DNA of 64,000 bases from Mycobacteriales bacterium (GCA_035690485.1 DASSKL010000010.1:81911-145910), one strand, 5' to 3'; shown: positions 40,293-49,352, counted from the first letter of the stretch. Numbers and translations are program-made. Notes: generated from the sequence alone by a model not told the origin.

Positions 40293-41429
40293 ATGGCGGA
40301 GATCCACGGCACGTGCGACGAGCGGTTCACCGGAGTCCGCGACGTGCTGGCCGACAACCTCGACACGGGTCTCGACGTCGGGGCCAGCGTGTCCGTCGTG
40401 CTCGACGGCAAGCCGGTCGTCGACGTCTGGGGCGGCGTGGCCGACGCCGAGACCGGCGCCCCTTGGGAGCGCGACACGATCATCAACGTCTGGTCGACCA
40501 CGAAGACCATGACGTTCCTCTGCGCGCTGATGCTCGCGGACCGCGGCGAGCTCGACCTCTACGCGCCGGTCGCCCGCTACTGGCCGGAGTTCGCCGCCGG
40601 CGGCAAGGAGGGCGTCGAGGTCCGGCATCTGATGGCGCACACGGCGGGGCTCTCGGGCTGGTCGCCGGCCATCACGCTGACCGACCTCTACGACTGGGAG
40701 AAGGCGACGTCGGTGCTCGCCGCCCAGGAGCCGTGGTGGGAGCCGGGGACGGCGTCGGGCTATCACGCGGTGACCCAGGGCTTCCTGATCGGCGAGGTCG
40801 TCCGGCGCATCACCGGGCAGTCGCTCGGCACGTTCTTCGCGAAGGAGGTCGCCGAGCCGCTGGGCGCCGACTTCCACATCGGCCTGCCCGCCGCGCACGA
40901 CGCGCGGGTAGCCCGGCTGGTCACGCCGCCCGACAACCTGGGCGACGCAGCCGCCGAGGACTCCATCGCACACCGCACGTTCGCCAGCGCGCCGTTCGGC
41001 GCCGAGGTCGCCTGGACCACCGACTGGCGGCGGGCGGAGATCCCCGCCGCCAACGGCCACGGCAACGCCCGGTCGGTGGCCCGCATCCAGGCGGTGCTGG
41101 CCTGCGGGGGCGAGATCGACGGCGTGCGGCTGCTGTCCGCGGCCGGCTGCGAGCGCGTCTTCGACGAGCAGATCCACGGCACCGACCTCGTGCTCGGCGT
41201 CCCGCTGCGCTTCGGCATGGGCTACGGCCTGAACTCGGAGGAGCTGCCGCTGAGCCCGAACCCGCGCACCTGCTTCTGGGGCGGTTACGGCGGATCGATC
41301 ATCGTCATCGACCTCGACGCCCGCATGACGGTCTGCTACGTCATGAACCGCATGGAGAGCGGACTGGTCGGCGACATGCGAGGAGCCAGCGTGGTCTTCG
41401 CCGCCTACGCAGGGCTGGCCGCGGGCTGA
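40293..41429 (+). CDS. Serine hydrolase of the beta-lactamase/EstB family
   Basis: 378 residues, cytoplasmic (no signal peptide). WSTTKTMTF contains the Ser-x-x-Lys nucleophile motif, and GYHAVTQGFLIGEV supplies the Tyr of the second motif. The third (KTG-like) element reads WGGYGGSIIVID. This pattern fits class C beta-lactamase-fold esterases such as EstB rather than true penicillinases. ATG with GAGGAGGG 5 nt upstream and TAGGGT at 40259-40264 as likely -10. Its last 25 bp overlap the convergent FMN-binding gene. Confidence 0.88.
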   Translation: MAEIHGTCDERFTGVRDVLADNLDTGLDVGASVSVVLDGKPVVDVWGGVADAETGAPWERDTIINVWSTTKTMTFLCALMLADRGELDLYAPVARYWPEFAAGGKEGVEVRHLMAHTAGLSGWSPAITLTDLYDWEKATSVLAAQEPWWEPGTASGYHAVTQGFLIGEVVRRITGQSLGTFFAKEVAEPLGADFHIGLPAAHDARVARLVTPPDNLGDAAAEDSIAHRTFASAPFGAEVAWTTDWRRAEIPAANGHGNARSVARIQAVLACGGEIDGVRLLSAAGCERVFDEQIHGTDLVLGVPLRFGMGYGLNSEELPLSPNPRTCFWGGYGGSIIVIDLDARMTVCYVMNRMESGLVGDMRGASVVFAAYAGLAAG

Positions 41430-42067
41430 CGGCTCCACCCGGCGACGTACGCCGGGAGCGCCGCGTCACCGCCGTCGGCGAGCGGCTCGCCGCTGGCGAG
41501 CCGCAGCGGCAGCACGCCGGCCCACACCGGAAGCGCGAGGTCCTCGGCGTCGTCCTTGGGCCCGCCGGTGCGCACCTTCGCCGACGCCTCGGTCAGCGGG
41601 ACGGCCCAGACGCCGGTCTCCCGCAACTCGGCCGCGGTCGGCGGGCGTACGTCGTCCCAACGGCCGCGCGCGACGTGCTCGACGACGACCCGCAGCGCCG
41701 CGGTCTTCTCCACCGGGTCGGTGATCTCCTCGGCCCGGCCGTGGACGACGACCGAGCGGTAGTTGACGGAGTGGTGAAAGGCCGACCGCGCCAGCACCAG
41801 CCCGTCGATCAGCGTCACGGTGACGCAGACCGTGTCGTCGCGGCGCAGGTCACGGAAGACGCCGGCGGCCTTCGATCCGTGCAGCAGCAGCCGGTCGCCG
41901 TCACGGGCGTGCAGGGTGGGGATCACGACCGGCCGGCCCTCGCGCACGACGGCGACGTGGCAGACCAGTGCCTCGTCGAGGATCGGCGCGATCGTCGCCT
42001 CGTCGTAGGCCGCCCGTTCGGGCAGCCGGCGGACCCGCAACGGGGCTGGGACGGAGCGCGACGGCAT
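41405..42067 (-). CDS. Pyridoxamine 5'-phosphate oxidase-fold FMN-binding protein
   Basis: 220 residues. The split beta-barrel of the PNPOx-like group is visible: ALVCHVAVVREGRPVVIPTLHARDGDRLLLHGS, then TVTLIDGLVLARSAFHHSVNYRSVVVHGRAEEI. The HHSVNYRSVV motif is typical of the actinobacterial family that binds FMN or F420. The catalytic role is unknown. TAGGGT 6 nt before the ATG suggests leaderless transcription. Convergent 25-bp overlap with the serine hydrolase gene. Confidence 0.88.
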   Translation of the reverse strand: MPSRSVPAPLRVRRLPERAAYDEATIAPILDEALVCHVAVVREGRPVVIPTLHARDGDRLLLHGSKAAGVFRDLRRDDTVCVTVTLIDGLVLARSAFHHSVNYRSVVVHGRAEEITDPVEKTAALRVVVEHVARGRWDDVRPPTAAELRETGVWAVPLTEASAKVRTGGPKDDAEDLALPVWAGVLPLRLASGEPLADGGDAALPAYVAGWSRQPAASPA

Positions 42068-42073
42068 GCCTCA

Positions 42074-42079
42074 ACCCTA
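42074..42079 (-). promoter_or_regulatory. -10 hexamer TAGGGT of the PNPOx-like gene
   Basis: Ends 6 nt before the ATG at 42067 on the minus strand. Confidence 0.5.
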
Positions 42080-42128
42080 GGCAACCGAGCCCGGTGAGCC
42101 GAGCGGTTTTCCGCCCGGTGCACCACTC

Positions 42129-42596
42129 CTAGAGGCGGTAGTCGCGCCAGGCCACCGGCGGCTTGCCCCCGGACTGCTCCACGAACTGGTCCAGGAACCA
42201 CCGGCGGAACCGCACGACCTCGGGCGTGCTCGCCATCGTCAGCAGGTGCTCGCCCGAGCGACAGAAGGCGTCGGCCTCGTCGAAGAGCTCGCCGAGGTGG
42301 CGGGCCGCGGGGGCGACCTCGGCCGGCACCCGGTAGGTCAGGTCGACCGTCTGCTCGCCTCGCTCGAGCGCCTCGTCGCGCTTGCGGTCGGTCTCGAGGG
42401 TCATCTGGGTGTACTGGTCGCCCAGCTCCTCGATGAGGGCGAGCAGCCGCCGGGGCACGTCGTGGTCCTCGGACAGGAGGATGAGCGAGAACTCCCGCAT
42501 CAGCGCGTCGGAGTGCTCCTGCGCCCGCTGGAAGACGGGTATCGGGAACCCGATGAGGTGGACGTCGACGAGCCCGAGGTCGCTGCCCGCGCTCAC
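42129..42596 (-). CDS. Unknown protein paired with an HATPase
   Basis: 155 residues, soluble, mostly alpha-helical and acidic. It begins VDVHLIGFPIPVFQRAQEHSDALMREFSLI and includes a heptad-like helix (DQYTQMTLETDRKRDEALER). I recognise no named domain, but similar proteins accompany RsbW-like ATPases in actinobacteria as far as I recall. GTG start with GAGGG overlapping the stop of the upstream HATPase, a gap of 10 bp, so the two are almost certainly co-translated. A role as partner or target of the ATPase in a regulatory switch is inference. Confidence 0.7.
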   Translation of the reverse strand: MSAGSDLGLVDVHLIGFPIPVFQRAQEHSDALMREFSLILLSEDHDVPRRLLALIEELGDQYTQMTLETDRKRDEALERGEQTVDLTYRVPAEVAPAARHLGELFDEADAFCRSGEHLLTMASTPEVVRFRRWFLDQFVEQSGGKPPVAWRDYRL

Positions 42597-42606
42597 GCGA
42601 CCGCCC

Positions 42607-43032
42607 TCACAGCGGCTCGACGTGGTCGAAGTCGAAGGACATCTCCTGCTCCAGTCCGGACGGGTGCATCGTCGAGATCGTGAACCACATGGCCTTGCCG
42701 CTCGCGGTCGCGCGCACGCCCCAGTCGGTGGCCACGCAGTCGAGCATGTGCAGCCCCCGGCCGGTGGCCGCCTCGGGAGAGTAGCGGCGAGCGCGGGGCA
42801 CGGCGCGGCTCGCGTCGTGCACCTCGACGCGAAGCTCGTCGTGATCGACGACCAGCGTGACGTCGATCTCCGATCGAGCGTGCAGCAGCGCGTTGGTGAC
42901 AAGCTCGCTGACCAGCAGGGTCGCCGGCTCGACGAGCCCGGGCAGGCCCCAGTCTCGCAGGGTCTCGGCCACGAACCGTCTCGCGTCGCCGGCACTTTCC
43001 GGGCGCGCGAAAAACGGCTGACGGGCTTTCAC
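42607..43032 (-). CDS. RsbW-like ATP-binding protein (HATPase)
   Basis: 141 residues, a stand-alone histidine-kinase-like ATPase. The N box is VSELVTNALLHA, followed by VEVHDASRAVPRARR (G1-like) and TGRGLHMLDCVATDWGVRA (G2-like). This is the anti-sigma factor/serine kinase architecture (RsbW/SpoIIAB). It may phosphorylate an anti-sigma antagonist or titrate a sigma factor; no STAS or sigma gene is adjacent. The downstream gene encodes a small acidic protein that may be its partner. Confidence 0.85.
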   Translation of the reverse strand: MKARQPFFARPESAGDARRFVAETLRDWGLPGLVEPATLLVSELVTNALLHARSEIDVTLVVDHDELRVEVHDASRAVPRARRYSPEAATGRGLHMLDCVATDWGVRATASGKAMWFTISTMHPSGLEQEMSFDFDHVEPL

Positions 43033-43074
43033 GCTGGGGGGTTACCCAGGATGCCGACCGGCATTCGGGGCCGT

Positions 43075-43725
43075 TCAGAACAGTGGGGACTGCACCGGCT
43101 GGCGGTCGAGGAGGTACGGGCCGTTGTTCGCGACGCTGTTCACCGCGGGCGAAACCGGACACACGTCCAGTCCCAGCGCCGTGGCCGGCACCAGGGTGTC
43201 GACCGGCGCCCCGGCCGCGGTCAGCCACCGCTCCCGCCCCTCCGGTGGCACCGCCATCGGTGTGCGGTCGTGCAGCCGGGCGGCCTCGCCGGTGGCCGGC
43301 CCGGTGAGCACCACGACCAGCAGACCGTCGCCGCGCCGGAAGTAGAGGCCGGCCATCACGAGGAGCCCGCCGTCGGCCGGGGACAGGAACCACGGCTGCC
43401 GGGCCGCGCCGCTCCCGGACCACTCGTAGTAGCCGTCGGCGGGGAGCAGGCACCGGCGTTCGGCGTACGCCGAGGAGAAGGCAGGCCGCTCCGCCGCCGA
43501 CTCCACCCGGGCGTTGATGACCAGCCGGGTGCCGTCGCCCACCTGCACCGGCAGACCCCAGGTGGCCGCGGTCAGCGTCCGGCCGAGGACGGCCGGGACC
43601 GTCGCCGTCGGCGCGACGTTGTAGTCGGGCCGGTGGTCGGCGCGCAGCACCTCGTCGACGTCGGCGACCCCCAGCTCCTCGGCGATGAGGTCAACCGTGC
43701 GCGCCGAGACGTAGCGGCCGCACAC
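43075..43725 (-). CDS. SOS response-associated peptidase (YedK/HMCES)
   Basis: 216 residues starting MCGRY, in which Cys2 becomes the N-terminal nucleophile after Met removal and cross-links to abasic sites in single-stranded DNA. VINARVES (Asn), PADGYYEW (Glu) and RLHDRTPMAV (His) complete the active site. It protects abasic ssDNA during replication. GTG start, one base after the stop of the DUF349 gene, so they share a transcript. Confidence 0.95.
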   Translation of the reverse strand: MCGRYVSARTVDLIAEELGVADVDEVLRADHRPDYNVAPTATVPAVLGRTLTAATWGLPVQVGDGTRLVINARVESAAERPAFSSAYAERRCLLPADGYYEWSGSGAARQPWFLSPADGGLLVMAGLYFRRGDGLLVVVLTGPATGEAARLHDRTPMAVPPEGRERWLTAAGAPVDTLVPATALGLDVCPVSPAVNSVANNGPYLLDRQPVQSPLF

Positions 43726-43726
43726 G

Positions 43727-44947
43727 TCAGCTGCCGGCGCTCTCCGCCTGCGCGAGCCACTCCCGCTGGGTGGTCAGGGACGCCTCGGCCTCGCGCGCCT
43801 CGGCCTCCTTGCCCTCCCGGCGCAGCCGCGCGACCCGGCCCTCGAGCTTGGTGACCGACTCGCGCAGCCGGATGACCAGCGGCGAGCTCTCGGCGACGGG
43901 CCGGCGCCAGCGCGCGTCGGCCGCGGCCCGCACCCGGTCCTCGACGGCGGACATCCGCCGGTCGAGCGGGGTCAGCGCCTCGCGAGGCACGCGCGGCGCC
44001 TTGTCCCAACGCTCATGGATATGGCGAAGCCGCCGCTGCGCCGCCACCGGATCGGCCGTGTCGATGGCCTCCGCCTCGACCACCAGCGCCTCGCGGACCT
44101 CGAGCCCGGCCCGGCTCTCGGCGTCACGCTCCGCGAAGTGCTCGGCGCGGCGGCTGAAGAAGGCGTCCTGCGCGGCGCGGAACCGGGCCCACAGCGCGTC
44201 GTCGGCGGCCTTTCCGGCGCGGCCGGCGGCCTTCCACTGGCTCATCAGCTCGCGGTAGCGCGCGGACGTCGGCCCCCACTCGGTCGAGTCGGCGAGCGAC
44301 TCCGCCTGCGCGACCAGCTGCTCCTTCGTCGCCTGCGCCGACTTGCGCTGCTCGTCGAGCGTGGCGAAGTGCGCCCCGCGGCGCCGGCCGAACTCATCGC
44401 GGGCGGCCGCGAACCGCCGCCACAGCTCCTGGTCGACCTTGCGGTCGACGCCGCGGATCTCCCGCCACTCGCCGACGATGTCGCGCAGCCGGTCTCCCGC
44501 CCGCTTCCAGTCGGTGCTCGCCGCCAGCGCCTCGGCCTCCTCGACCAGGGTCCGCTTGGCCTGCTCCGCCCGGTCGCTGGCTGCGGCCCGCTCGGCCTGC
44601 TGCTCGGCGGCGCGCTTCTCCACCGACTCGAGCACCGCGCCCAGCCGGCGGTCGAGCGCGCCGAGGTCGCCGACGGCGCTCGCCGTGGGCAGCGCCTCCC
44701 GGAGCTTGCGCGCGCCGGCACGCACGGCCCGCACGTCCGGAGCACCGGCGGCGCGCTGCTCGAGCAGGCCGACCTCCGCCTCGAGCTCGGCGTAGCGGCG
44801 CTCGTAGTACGCGAGCCCCGCCTCGGGCGACCCGGCCTGCCACGAGCCGACCGCGCGCTCGCCGTCCTCGGTGCGCAAGTAGACGGTGCCGTCGTCGGCG
44901 ACCCGCCCCCATGCGGAGGAGACGGAGCCTGGCTGCTCAGCGCTCAT
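43727..44947 (-). CDS. DUF349 domain protein
   Basis: 406 residues, almost entirely alpha-helical and charged. An N-terminal stretch ([29 protein letters not shown]) precedes several DUF349 repeats of about 70 residues, recognisable by [40 protein letters not shown] and its copies near residues 215 and 290. The family is common in actinobacteria, with no established biochemical role. The ATG at 44947 is favoured over an in-frame start 11 codons earlier. Only 31 bp separate it from the divergent acyl-CoA dehydrogenase. Confidence 0.88.
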   Translation of the reverse strand: MSAEQPGSVSSAWGRVADDGTVYLRTEDGERAVGSWQAGSPEAGLAYYERRYAELEAEVGLLEQRAAGAPDVRAVRAGARKLREALPTASAVGDLGALDRRLGAVLESVEKRAAEQQAERAAASDRAEQAKRTLVEEAEALAASTDWKRAGDRLRDIVGEWREIRGVDRKVDQELWRRFAAARDEFGRRRGAHFATLDEQRKSAQATKEQLVAQAESLADSTEWGPTSARYRELMSQWKAAGRAGKAADDALWARFRAAQDAFFSRRAEHFAERDAESRAGLEVREALVVEAEAIDTADPVAAQRRLRHIHERWDKAPRVPREALTPLDRRMSAVEDRVRAAADARWRRPVAESSPLVIRLRESVTKLEGRVARLRREGKEAEAREAEASLTTQREWLAQAESAGS

Positions 44948-44965
44948 GCCGTGGAGTGTCCCAGG

Positions 44966-44971
44966 TAGGGT
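44966..44971 (+). promoter_or_regulatory. -10 hexamer TAGGGT of the heteromeric acyl-CoA dehydrogenase operon
   Basis: Ends 7 nt before the ATG at 44979, within the 31-bp divergent intergenic space. Confidence 0.5.
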
Positions 44972-44978
44972 CGCCGCC

Positions 44979-46232
44979 ATGGATCTGACCTATCCCCCCG
45001 AGGCGACGGAGTTCCGCCAGAGGATCCAGGCCTTCCTGGCCGACAACCTGCCGAAGGACTGGAAGGGCGCCGGGGCGCTGCCGCCGGAGGAGCGGACGGA
45101 GTTCGAGCACTCCTGGCGGCGCACGCTCGCCGACAACCACCTGCTCGCGGTCAACTGGCCGAAGGAGTACGGCGGGGCCGGCCTGTCGCCCATCGAGCAG
45201 GTCGTGGTCGCCGAGGAGTTCGCCAAGGCCGGGGCGCCGCAGGGCACCGAGAACGACGTCTTCGGCATCGGCATGCTCGGCAACACGCTGATCGTCTGGG
45301 GCACCGAGGAGCAGAAGAAGCACTACCTCCCCCGGATCCTGTCCGGCGAGGACAAGTGGTGCCAGGGCTACTCCGAGCCCGACGCGGGCTCCGACCTCGC
45401 CGGCCTGCGCACCCGCGCGGTGCTCGACGGCGACGAGTGGGTCATCAACGGCCAGAAGATCTGGACCTCCGCCGGGCACCTGGCCGACTGGATCTTCGTG
45501 CTGGCGCGCACCGACCCGGATGCGCCGAAGCACCGCGGCATCTCGTTCTTCCTGGTGCCCATGGACCAGCCCGGGGTCGAGGTGCGCCCGATCCGCAACG
45601 CCGCCGGATACGCGATGTTCAACGAGGTCTTCTTCACCGACGCCCGCACCCCGAAGGCCAACGTCGTCGGCGAGATCAACAACGGCTGGGTCATCGCGAT
45701 GACCCTGCTGGGCTTCGAGCGCGGAGCCGCCGTCACGACCGACGCCATCCGGTGGAAGGGCGACGTCGAACGGCTGTTGGCGCTGGCCAAGGAGCGCGGC
45801 GTCAACGACGACCCGAAGATCCGCGAGCAGCTGGCCTGGTGCTACAGCCGGGTCGAGGTCATGCGTTACCGCGGCCTGCAGGCGCTTACCCGCTTCCTCA
45901 AGGGCGGGCGCCCCGGGGCCGACGCCGCCATCAGCAAGATCATCTGGAGCGAGTTCTTCCAGCGCTACACCGAGCTCGCGATGGAGATCATCGGCGAGGA
46001 CATCATCGCGCCGTCCGGTCCCGGCAGCGACGCGCTGCAGGTGTCCGACTTCGGCACTCCGAACTCGCCCCTGGCCTGGGTCGACTCGATGATGCACGCG
46101 CGCTCCGCGACCATCTACGCCGGCAGCTCGCAGATCCAGCGCAACATCATCGGCGAGCAGCTCCTCGGCCTGCCGAAGGAGCCGCGGCTCGACGCCGGAC
46201 CGTTCAAGGACATCGCCGCGGCCCGCGGCTGA
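44979..46232 (+). CDS. Acyl-CoA dehydrogenase, catalytic subunit (FadE26-like)
   Basis: 417 residues. [33 protein letters not shown] and the C-terminal [23 protein letters not shown] are present. The C-terminal YEGT glutamate is replaced by YAGS, but Glu247 in LLGFERGA matches the helix-G catalytic base of FadE26 in mycobacterial heteromeric enzymes. TAGGGT ends 7 nt before the ATG, suggesting leaderless transcription. The next gene (16 bp later) encodes a degenerate partner subunit, so an alpha2beta2 enzyme for a bulky steroid- or terpenoid-like acyl-CoA is likely. Confidence 0.92.
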   Translation: MDLTYPPEATEFRQRIQAFLADNLPKDWKGAGALPPEERTEFEHSWRRTLADNHLLAVNWPKEYGGAGLSPIEQVVVAEEFAKAGAPQGTENDVFGIGMLGNTLIVWGTEEQKKHYLPRILSGEDKWCQGYSEPDAGSDLAGLRTRAVLDGDEWVINGQKIWTSAGHLADWIFVLARTDPDAPKHRGISFFLVPMDQPGVEVRPIRNAAGYAMFNEVFFTDARTPKANVVGEINNGWVIAMTLLGFERGAAVTTDAIRWKGDVERLLALAKERGVNDDPKIREQLAWCYSRVEVMRYRGLQALTRFLKGGRPGADAAISKIIWSEFFQRYTELAMEIIGEDIIAPSGPGSDALQVSDFGTPNSPLAWVDSMMHARSATIYAGSSQIQRNIIGEQLLGLPKEPRLDAGPFKDIAAARG

Positions 46233-46248
46233 CGAGGAGAAGGCGACC

Positions 46249-47367
46249 GTGAACTTCGCGTTCGACGAGGAGCAGGAGGAGTTCCGCAGCTCCCTGCGGC
46301 GCTTCCTCACCGAGCGGGCCCCGCTGTCGGCGGTGCGCGAGTGGGTCGAGACCGACCGTGGCTACGACGAGGGCGTGTGGCGCCAGCTCGCCGACCAACT
46401 CGGCCTGCCCAGCCTTCACATCCCGGAGGAGTACGGCGGCGCCGGCTACACGCTGCTCGAAGCAGCGGTCGCGGCCGAGGAGCTGGGCCGGGCGCTCACG
46501 CCGGTGCCGTGGTTCGCCACCGCGACGGCAGCCGAGACGATCCTCACGTTCGGCACCGAGCAGCAGAAGAAGGAGCTGCTGCCCGGCATCGCGTCCGGCG
46601 AGATCATCGCGACGGTGGCTGCGAGCGAGCGCGGCCGGTCGTTCACCACCCTGGCGCCGTTCGAGACGCGGGCACAGTCGCGCGGCGCCGACGTCTCGCT
46701 GCACGGCGAAAAGGTCAACGTCATCGCCGGCCACGTCGCCGACGTGATCGTCGTCATCGCCTCCACCGCTGAGGGGGGCGCCGGCGCCTACGTCGTCCGC
46801 GCGGACTCCGACGGGGTGACGCGCGAACGGCGGCAGACCCTCGACCTGACCCGCCCGGTCGCGACCGTGACGCTCGAGGGTGCGACGGCCGAACGGCTCG
46901 GCGAGGGGCCGGTCGAGCGGGCGACCGCTCAGCGCTCGGTCGAGGTGGCCCGGGCGCTGCTGGCGTGCGAGATGGTGGGCGGCACCGAGGCGTGCCTGCA
47001 GATGTCGGTCGACTACTCGAAGGACCGCTTCCAGTTCAACCGGCCGATCGGCTCGTTCCAGGCCATCAAGCACAAGTGCGCCGAGATGGCGGTCGGGCTG
47101 GACGCGGCGCGGGCGGCGGCCTACTACGCGGCGTTCACCGCCAGCGAGGACTCGAGCGAGCTGGCAACCGCGGCCCCGCTGGCCAAGGCGGAGGCCGCCG
47201 AGGCGTTCGCGTTCGCCGCCGGCTGGAACATCCAGATCCACGGCGGCATCGGCTTCACCTGGGAGCACGACGCGCACCTCTACTTCCGGCGGGCGAAGGC
47301 CGACGAGGTGCTGCTCGGCACGACCAGCCAGAACCGCATGCTGCTCGCCGACCGGGTCGGTCTCTGA
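46249..47367 (+). CDS. Acyl-CoA dehydrogenase, partner subunit (FadE27-like)
   Basis: 372 residues. Acyl-CoA dehydrogenase fold with DRFQFNRPIGSFQAIKHKCAEM and IQIHGGIGFTWEHDAHLYFRRAKADEVLLGTTSQ. The usual serine/threonine-rich substrate loop reads VAASERGRSF, and no catalytic glutamate is visible at either usual site, as in the beta subunits of FadE26/27-type enzymes. GTG start with GAGGAGAAGG about 7 nt upstream, 16 bp after its partner. It should contribute FAD binding while the other subunit supplies the base. Confidence 0.9.
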   Translation: MNFAFDEEQEEFRSSLRRFLTERAPLSAVREWVETDRGYDEGVWRQLADQLGLPSLHIPEEYGGAGYTLLEAAVAAEELGRALTPVPWFATATAAETILTFGTEQQKKELLPGIASGEIIATVAASERGRSFTTLAPFETRAQSRGADVSLHGEKVNVIAGHVADVIVVIASTAEGGAGAYVVRADSDGVTRERRQTLDLTRPVATVTLEGATAERLGEGPVERATAQRSVEVARALLACEMVGGTEACLQMSVDYSKDRFQFNRPIGSFQAIKHKCAEMAVGLDAARAAAYYAAFTASEDSSELATAAPLAKAEAAEAFAFAAGWNIQIHGGIGFTWEHDAHLYFRRAKADEVLLGTTSQNRMLLADRVGL

Positions 47368-47370
47368 GGC

Positions 47371-47610
47371 CTACGCCTTCAGGGCGGCGCGCAGGTCGGC
47401 CTCCTCGATGCGCCAGTAGCCGACCATCCGGTCGTCGACCAGGACGACGGGCACGAAGTCGTGGTAGCGGCGGGTCCACTCGGCGTCGTCCAGGATGTTG
47501 CGCTGCTCCCAGTCGACCCCCACCTCGGCCGCCACCCGCGCGACCACGTCGTGGGCGTCGTCGCACAGGTGGCAGTCCGGCCGGCTGAAGACCACGATCC
47601 GCGCGGGCAT
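47371..47610 (-). CDS. Glutaredoxin-like protein (DUF836)
   Basis: 79 residues. IVVFSRPDCHLCDDAHDVV gives a CxxC active site (CHLC) at the thioredoxin-fold N-terminus, followed by NILDDAEW and FVPVVLVDDRMVGYWRI with the expected cis-proline region. Small redox protein of the glutaredoxin-like DUF836 group. Its ATG overlaps the upstream ligase stop by one base (TGATG), so it is translationally coupled. It ends 3 bp from the convergent acyl-CoA dehydrogenase. Confidence 0.87.
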   Translation of the reverse strand: MPARIVVFSRPDCHLCDDAHDVVARVAAEVGVDWEQRNILDDAEWTRRYHDFVPVVLVDDRMVGYWRIEEADLRAALKA

Positions 47611-49121
47611 CAGACGGCGCGCAGCCGGCCCCGGGCGACCTTGCCCGCGGCGGCCCGCGGCAGCTCGTCGACGAACTCCACGGCGGTCGGGCACTTGAAC
47701 CGCGCCAGCGACTCGGCGGCGAACGCGATGAGCTCATCGACTCTCAGGTCGCTGCCCGCGCGGCGTACGACGAAGGCCTTGACCGACTCGCCCGTGTAGG
47801 GATGCGTGACGCCGACGACCGCGGCCTCCACCACGTCGGGGTGGGTCTCGAGCACGGCCTCGACCTCGCGCGGGTAGACGTTGAAGCCGCTCACGATGAT
47901 CAGCTCGCGCAGCCGGTCGACGATGTAGAGGTCTCCGTCGGCATCCGCGTAGGCCACGTCGCCGGTGCGGAACCATCCGTCGGCGTCGGGGCCGCCCGAC
48001 CCGTCGGGCCAGTAGCCGGAGAACAGGTTGGCCCCTCGCACGACGATCTCCCCCGGGTCGCCGTCGGCCGGGGCGGCGCCCGACTCGTCGCGCAACCGCA
48101 GCTCGATACCGGGCAGCGGGCGGCCGATGGAACCCGGCTTGGGCGCGTCACCCGAGAGCATGTTGGTCGTGATGACCGGCGCCGCCTCGGTCATGCCGTA
48201 GCCCTCGTAGACCGCGTGCCCGGTGGCCTGCTGGAACGCCGACAGCACCGAGGGCGGCAGCGGCGCGGCCCCGGAGATCGCGACCCGTACGCCAGAGAAG
48301 GCCTGCGCCGCCTCGGGGAGCATCGCCCAGGCGACGTACATCGGCGGAGCCCCGACGACCCGGGTGATCCCGTGCTCGGTGATCAGCCGCAGCGTCTCGA
48401 CGGGGTCGAACCGGTCCACCAGCACCCCGGTGCCGCAGCGGCGCACCAGCATGCCGAGCCCGGCGTTGAGGCCGTAGACGTGGAACAGCGGCAGCACCAA
48501 CAGGCCGACGTCGTGGGCACCGGGCGGGTGGCCGATGTCGACCGTCGACAGCTGGTCGAGGTTGGCCAGCAGGGCCCGGTGGCTGAGCATCGCGCCGCGC
48601 GGGCGGCCCGTGGTGCCGGCGGTGTAGAGCAGCACGGCCAGGTCCTCGGCGCCGGCTCCCGACTCCACCGGGTCGCCGTCGACGTCGAGCGCCTCGATGG
48701 GCATCGCCGCTGCGGGTGGCTCGCCCGCGCCGGCGACCGCGACGACCGCGAGCGCGCCGAGCTCCTCGCGGGGCAGCCGCTCGAACGTCTGGCGACGGCA
48801 CAACAGGCCCCGGGCGCGGGCATCGGTGATCTGGTGAATCAGCTCGCCCGGTGCGCCGTCGGCATTCAGCGGCAGGGCGACCATGCCGGCGCGCAGCACC
48901 GCGAAGTAGGAGACGACGAAGTCGACCGTGTTGCCGAGCGCGAGACCGACGCGGTCGCCGACGTCGACCCCCTGGGCACGCAGGCCCCGCGCGCGCCGGT
49001 CGACCAGCGCGTCGAGCTGCGCCCACGTGAGGCTCGCACCCTCTGCGACGAGGGCCGTCCGGTCCCCCGCCCGGCTGCCCGCGGCGCGCAGCAGATCGGC
49101 GAGGTTGCGAGGCGTGCTCAT
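47610..49121 (-). CDS. Fatty-acyl-CoA ligase (adenylate-forming enzyme)
   Basis: 503 residues. LLYTAGTTGRPRGAMLSHRA is the phosphate-binding loop, AVYEGYGMTEAAPVITTN the adenine motif, DGWFRTGDVAYADADGDLYIVDRLRELIIVSGFNVYPREVE the hinge, and LPRAAAGKVARGRLR carries the catalytic lysine. Activates a carboxylic acid to its CoA ester. It faces the FadE26/27-like pair, so it may supply their substrate. ATG at 49121 with GAGG upstream. The substrate class is not inferable from sequence alone. Confidence 0.92.
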   Translation of the reverse strand: MSTPRNLADLLRAAGSRAGDRTALVAEGASLTWAQLDALVDRRARGLRAQGVDVGDRVGLALGNTVDFVVSYFAVLRAGMVALPLNADGAPGELIHQITDARARGLLCRRQTFERLPREELGALAVVAVAGAGEPPAAAMPIEALDVDGDPVESGAGAEDLAVLLYTAGTTGRPRGAMLSHRALLANLDQLSTVDIGHPPGAHDVGLLVLPLFHVYGLNAGLGMLVRRCGTGVLVDRFDPVETLRLITEHGITRVVGAPPMYVAWAMLPEAAQAFSGVRVAISGAAPLPPSVLSAFQQATGHAVYEGYGMTEAAPVITTNMLSGDAPKPGSIGRPLPGIELRLRDESGAAPADGDPGEIVVRGANLFSGYWPDGSGGPDADGWFRTGDVAYADADGDLYIVDRLRELIIVSGFNVYPREVEAVLETHPDVVEAAVVGVTHPYTGESVKAFVVRRAGSDLRVDELIAFAAESLARFKCPTAVEFVDELPRAAAGKVARGRLRAV

Positions 49122-49260
49122 GGCTGCCTCGGAGTCTGGCACACGGGCAGACCCGCTCCCGATGACTGCAGTCGGCGGCTCAAGGGTTCCGGTGAACCCG
49201 CCGAAGACAACAACGTCGACTAGCCCGAAAGGACCACACCAGCAACCCCAACCGGGGCGA
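49122..49260. other. Intergenic region, upstream part
   Basis: First part of the 320-bp gap between the acyl-CoA ligase and the CAP gene. It holds a small perfect hairpin (GGGTTC at 49184-49189, loop CGGT, GAACCC at 49194-49199) and no convincing open frame. The promoter of the riboswitch transcript should lie here, but I could not assign it. Confidence 0.4.
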
Positions 49261-49352
49261 CCGCTGACCCGACAAAGGCACACCGTGCGCGAGCACGGGC
49301 CGCAAAGGTACGGGACTGCCGCAAGGCAGTCTGCCGGCCCACCGAAGGTCGA
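49255..49352 (+). ncRNA. GEMM-I-like riboswitch (c-di-GMP-I type)
   Basis: The element shows the GEMM-I order of parts. GGCACACC (49277-49284) leads into a hairpin CCGTGC-GCGA-GCACGG (49283-49298) with a GNRA tetraloop. Then comes the invariant-looking CGCAAAG (49301-49307), a second hairpin GACTGCC-GCAA-GGCAGTC (49314-49331), and the closing CTGCCGG...CACCGAAGG. Compare GGCAAACC-hairpin-ACGCAAAGC in known c-di-GMP-I riboswitches. An outer pairing CGACC with GGTCG is possible. It lies about 90 nt upstream of a secreted CAP protein. Ligand class (c-di-GMP or cGAMP) cannot be told by eye. Confidence 0.7.

Noticed and set aside
42080..42125. A terminator between the HATPase partner gene and the PNPOx-like gene
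   Set aside because: Only GCGG-TTTT-CCGC with a flanking mismatch is present, too short to call with confidence.
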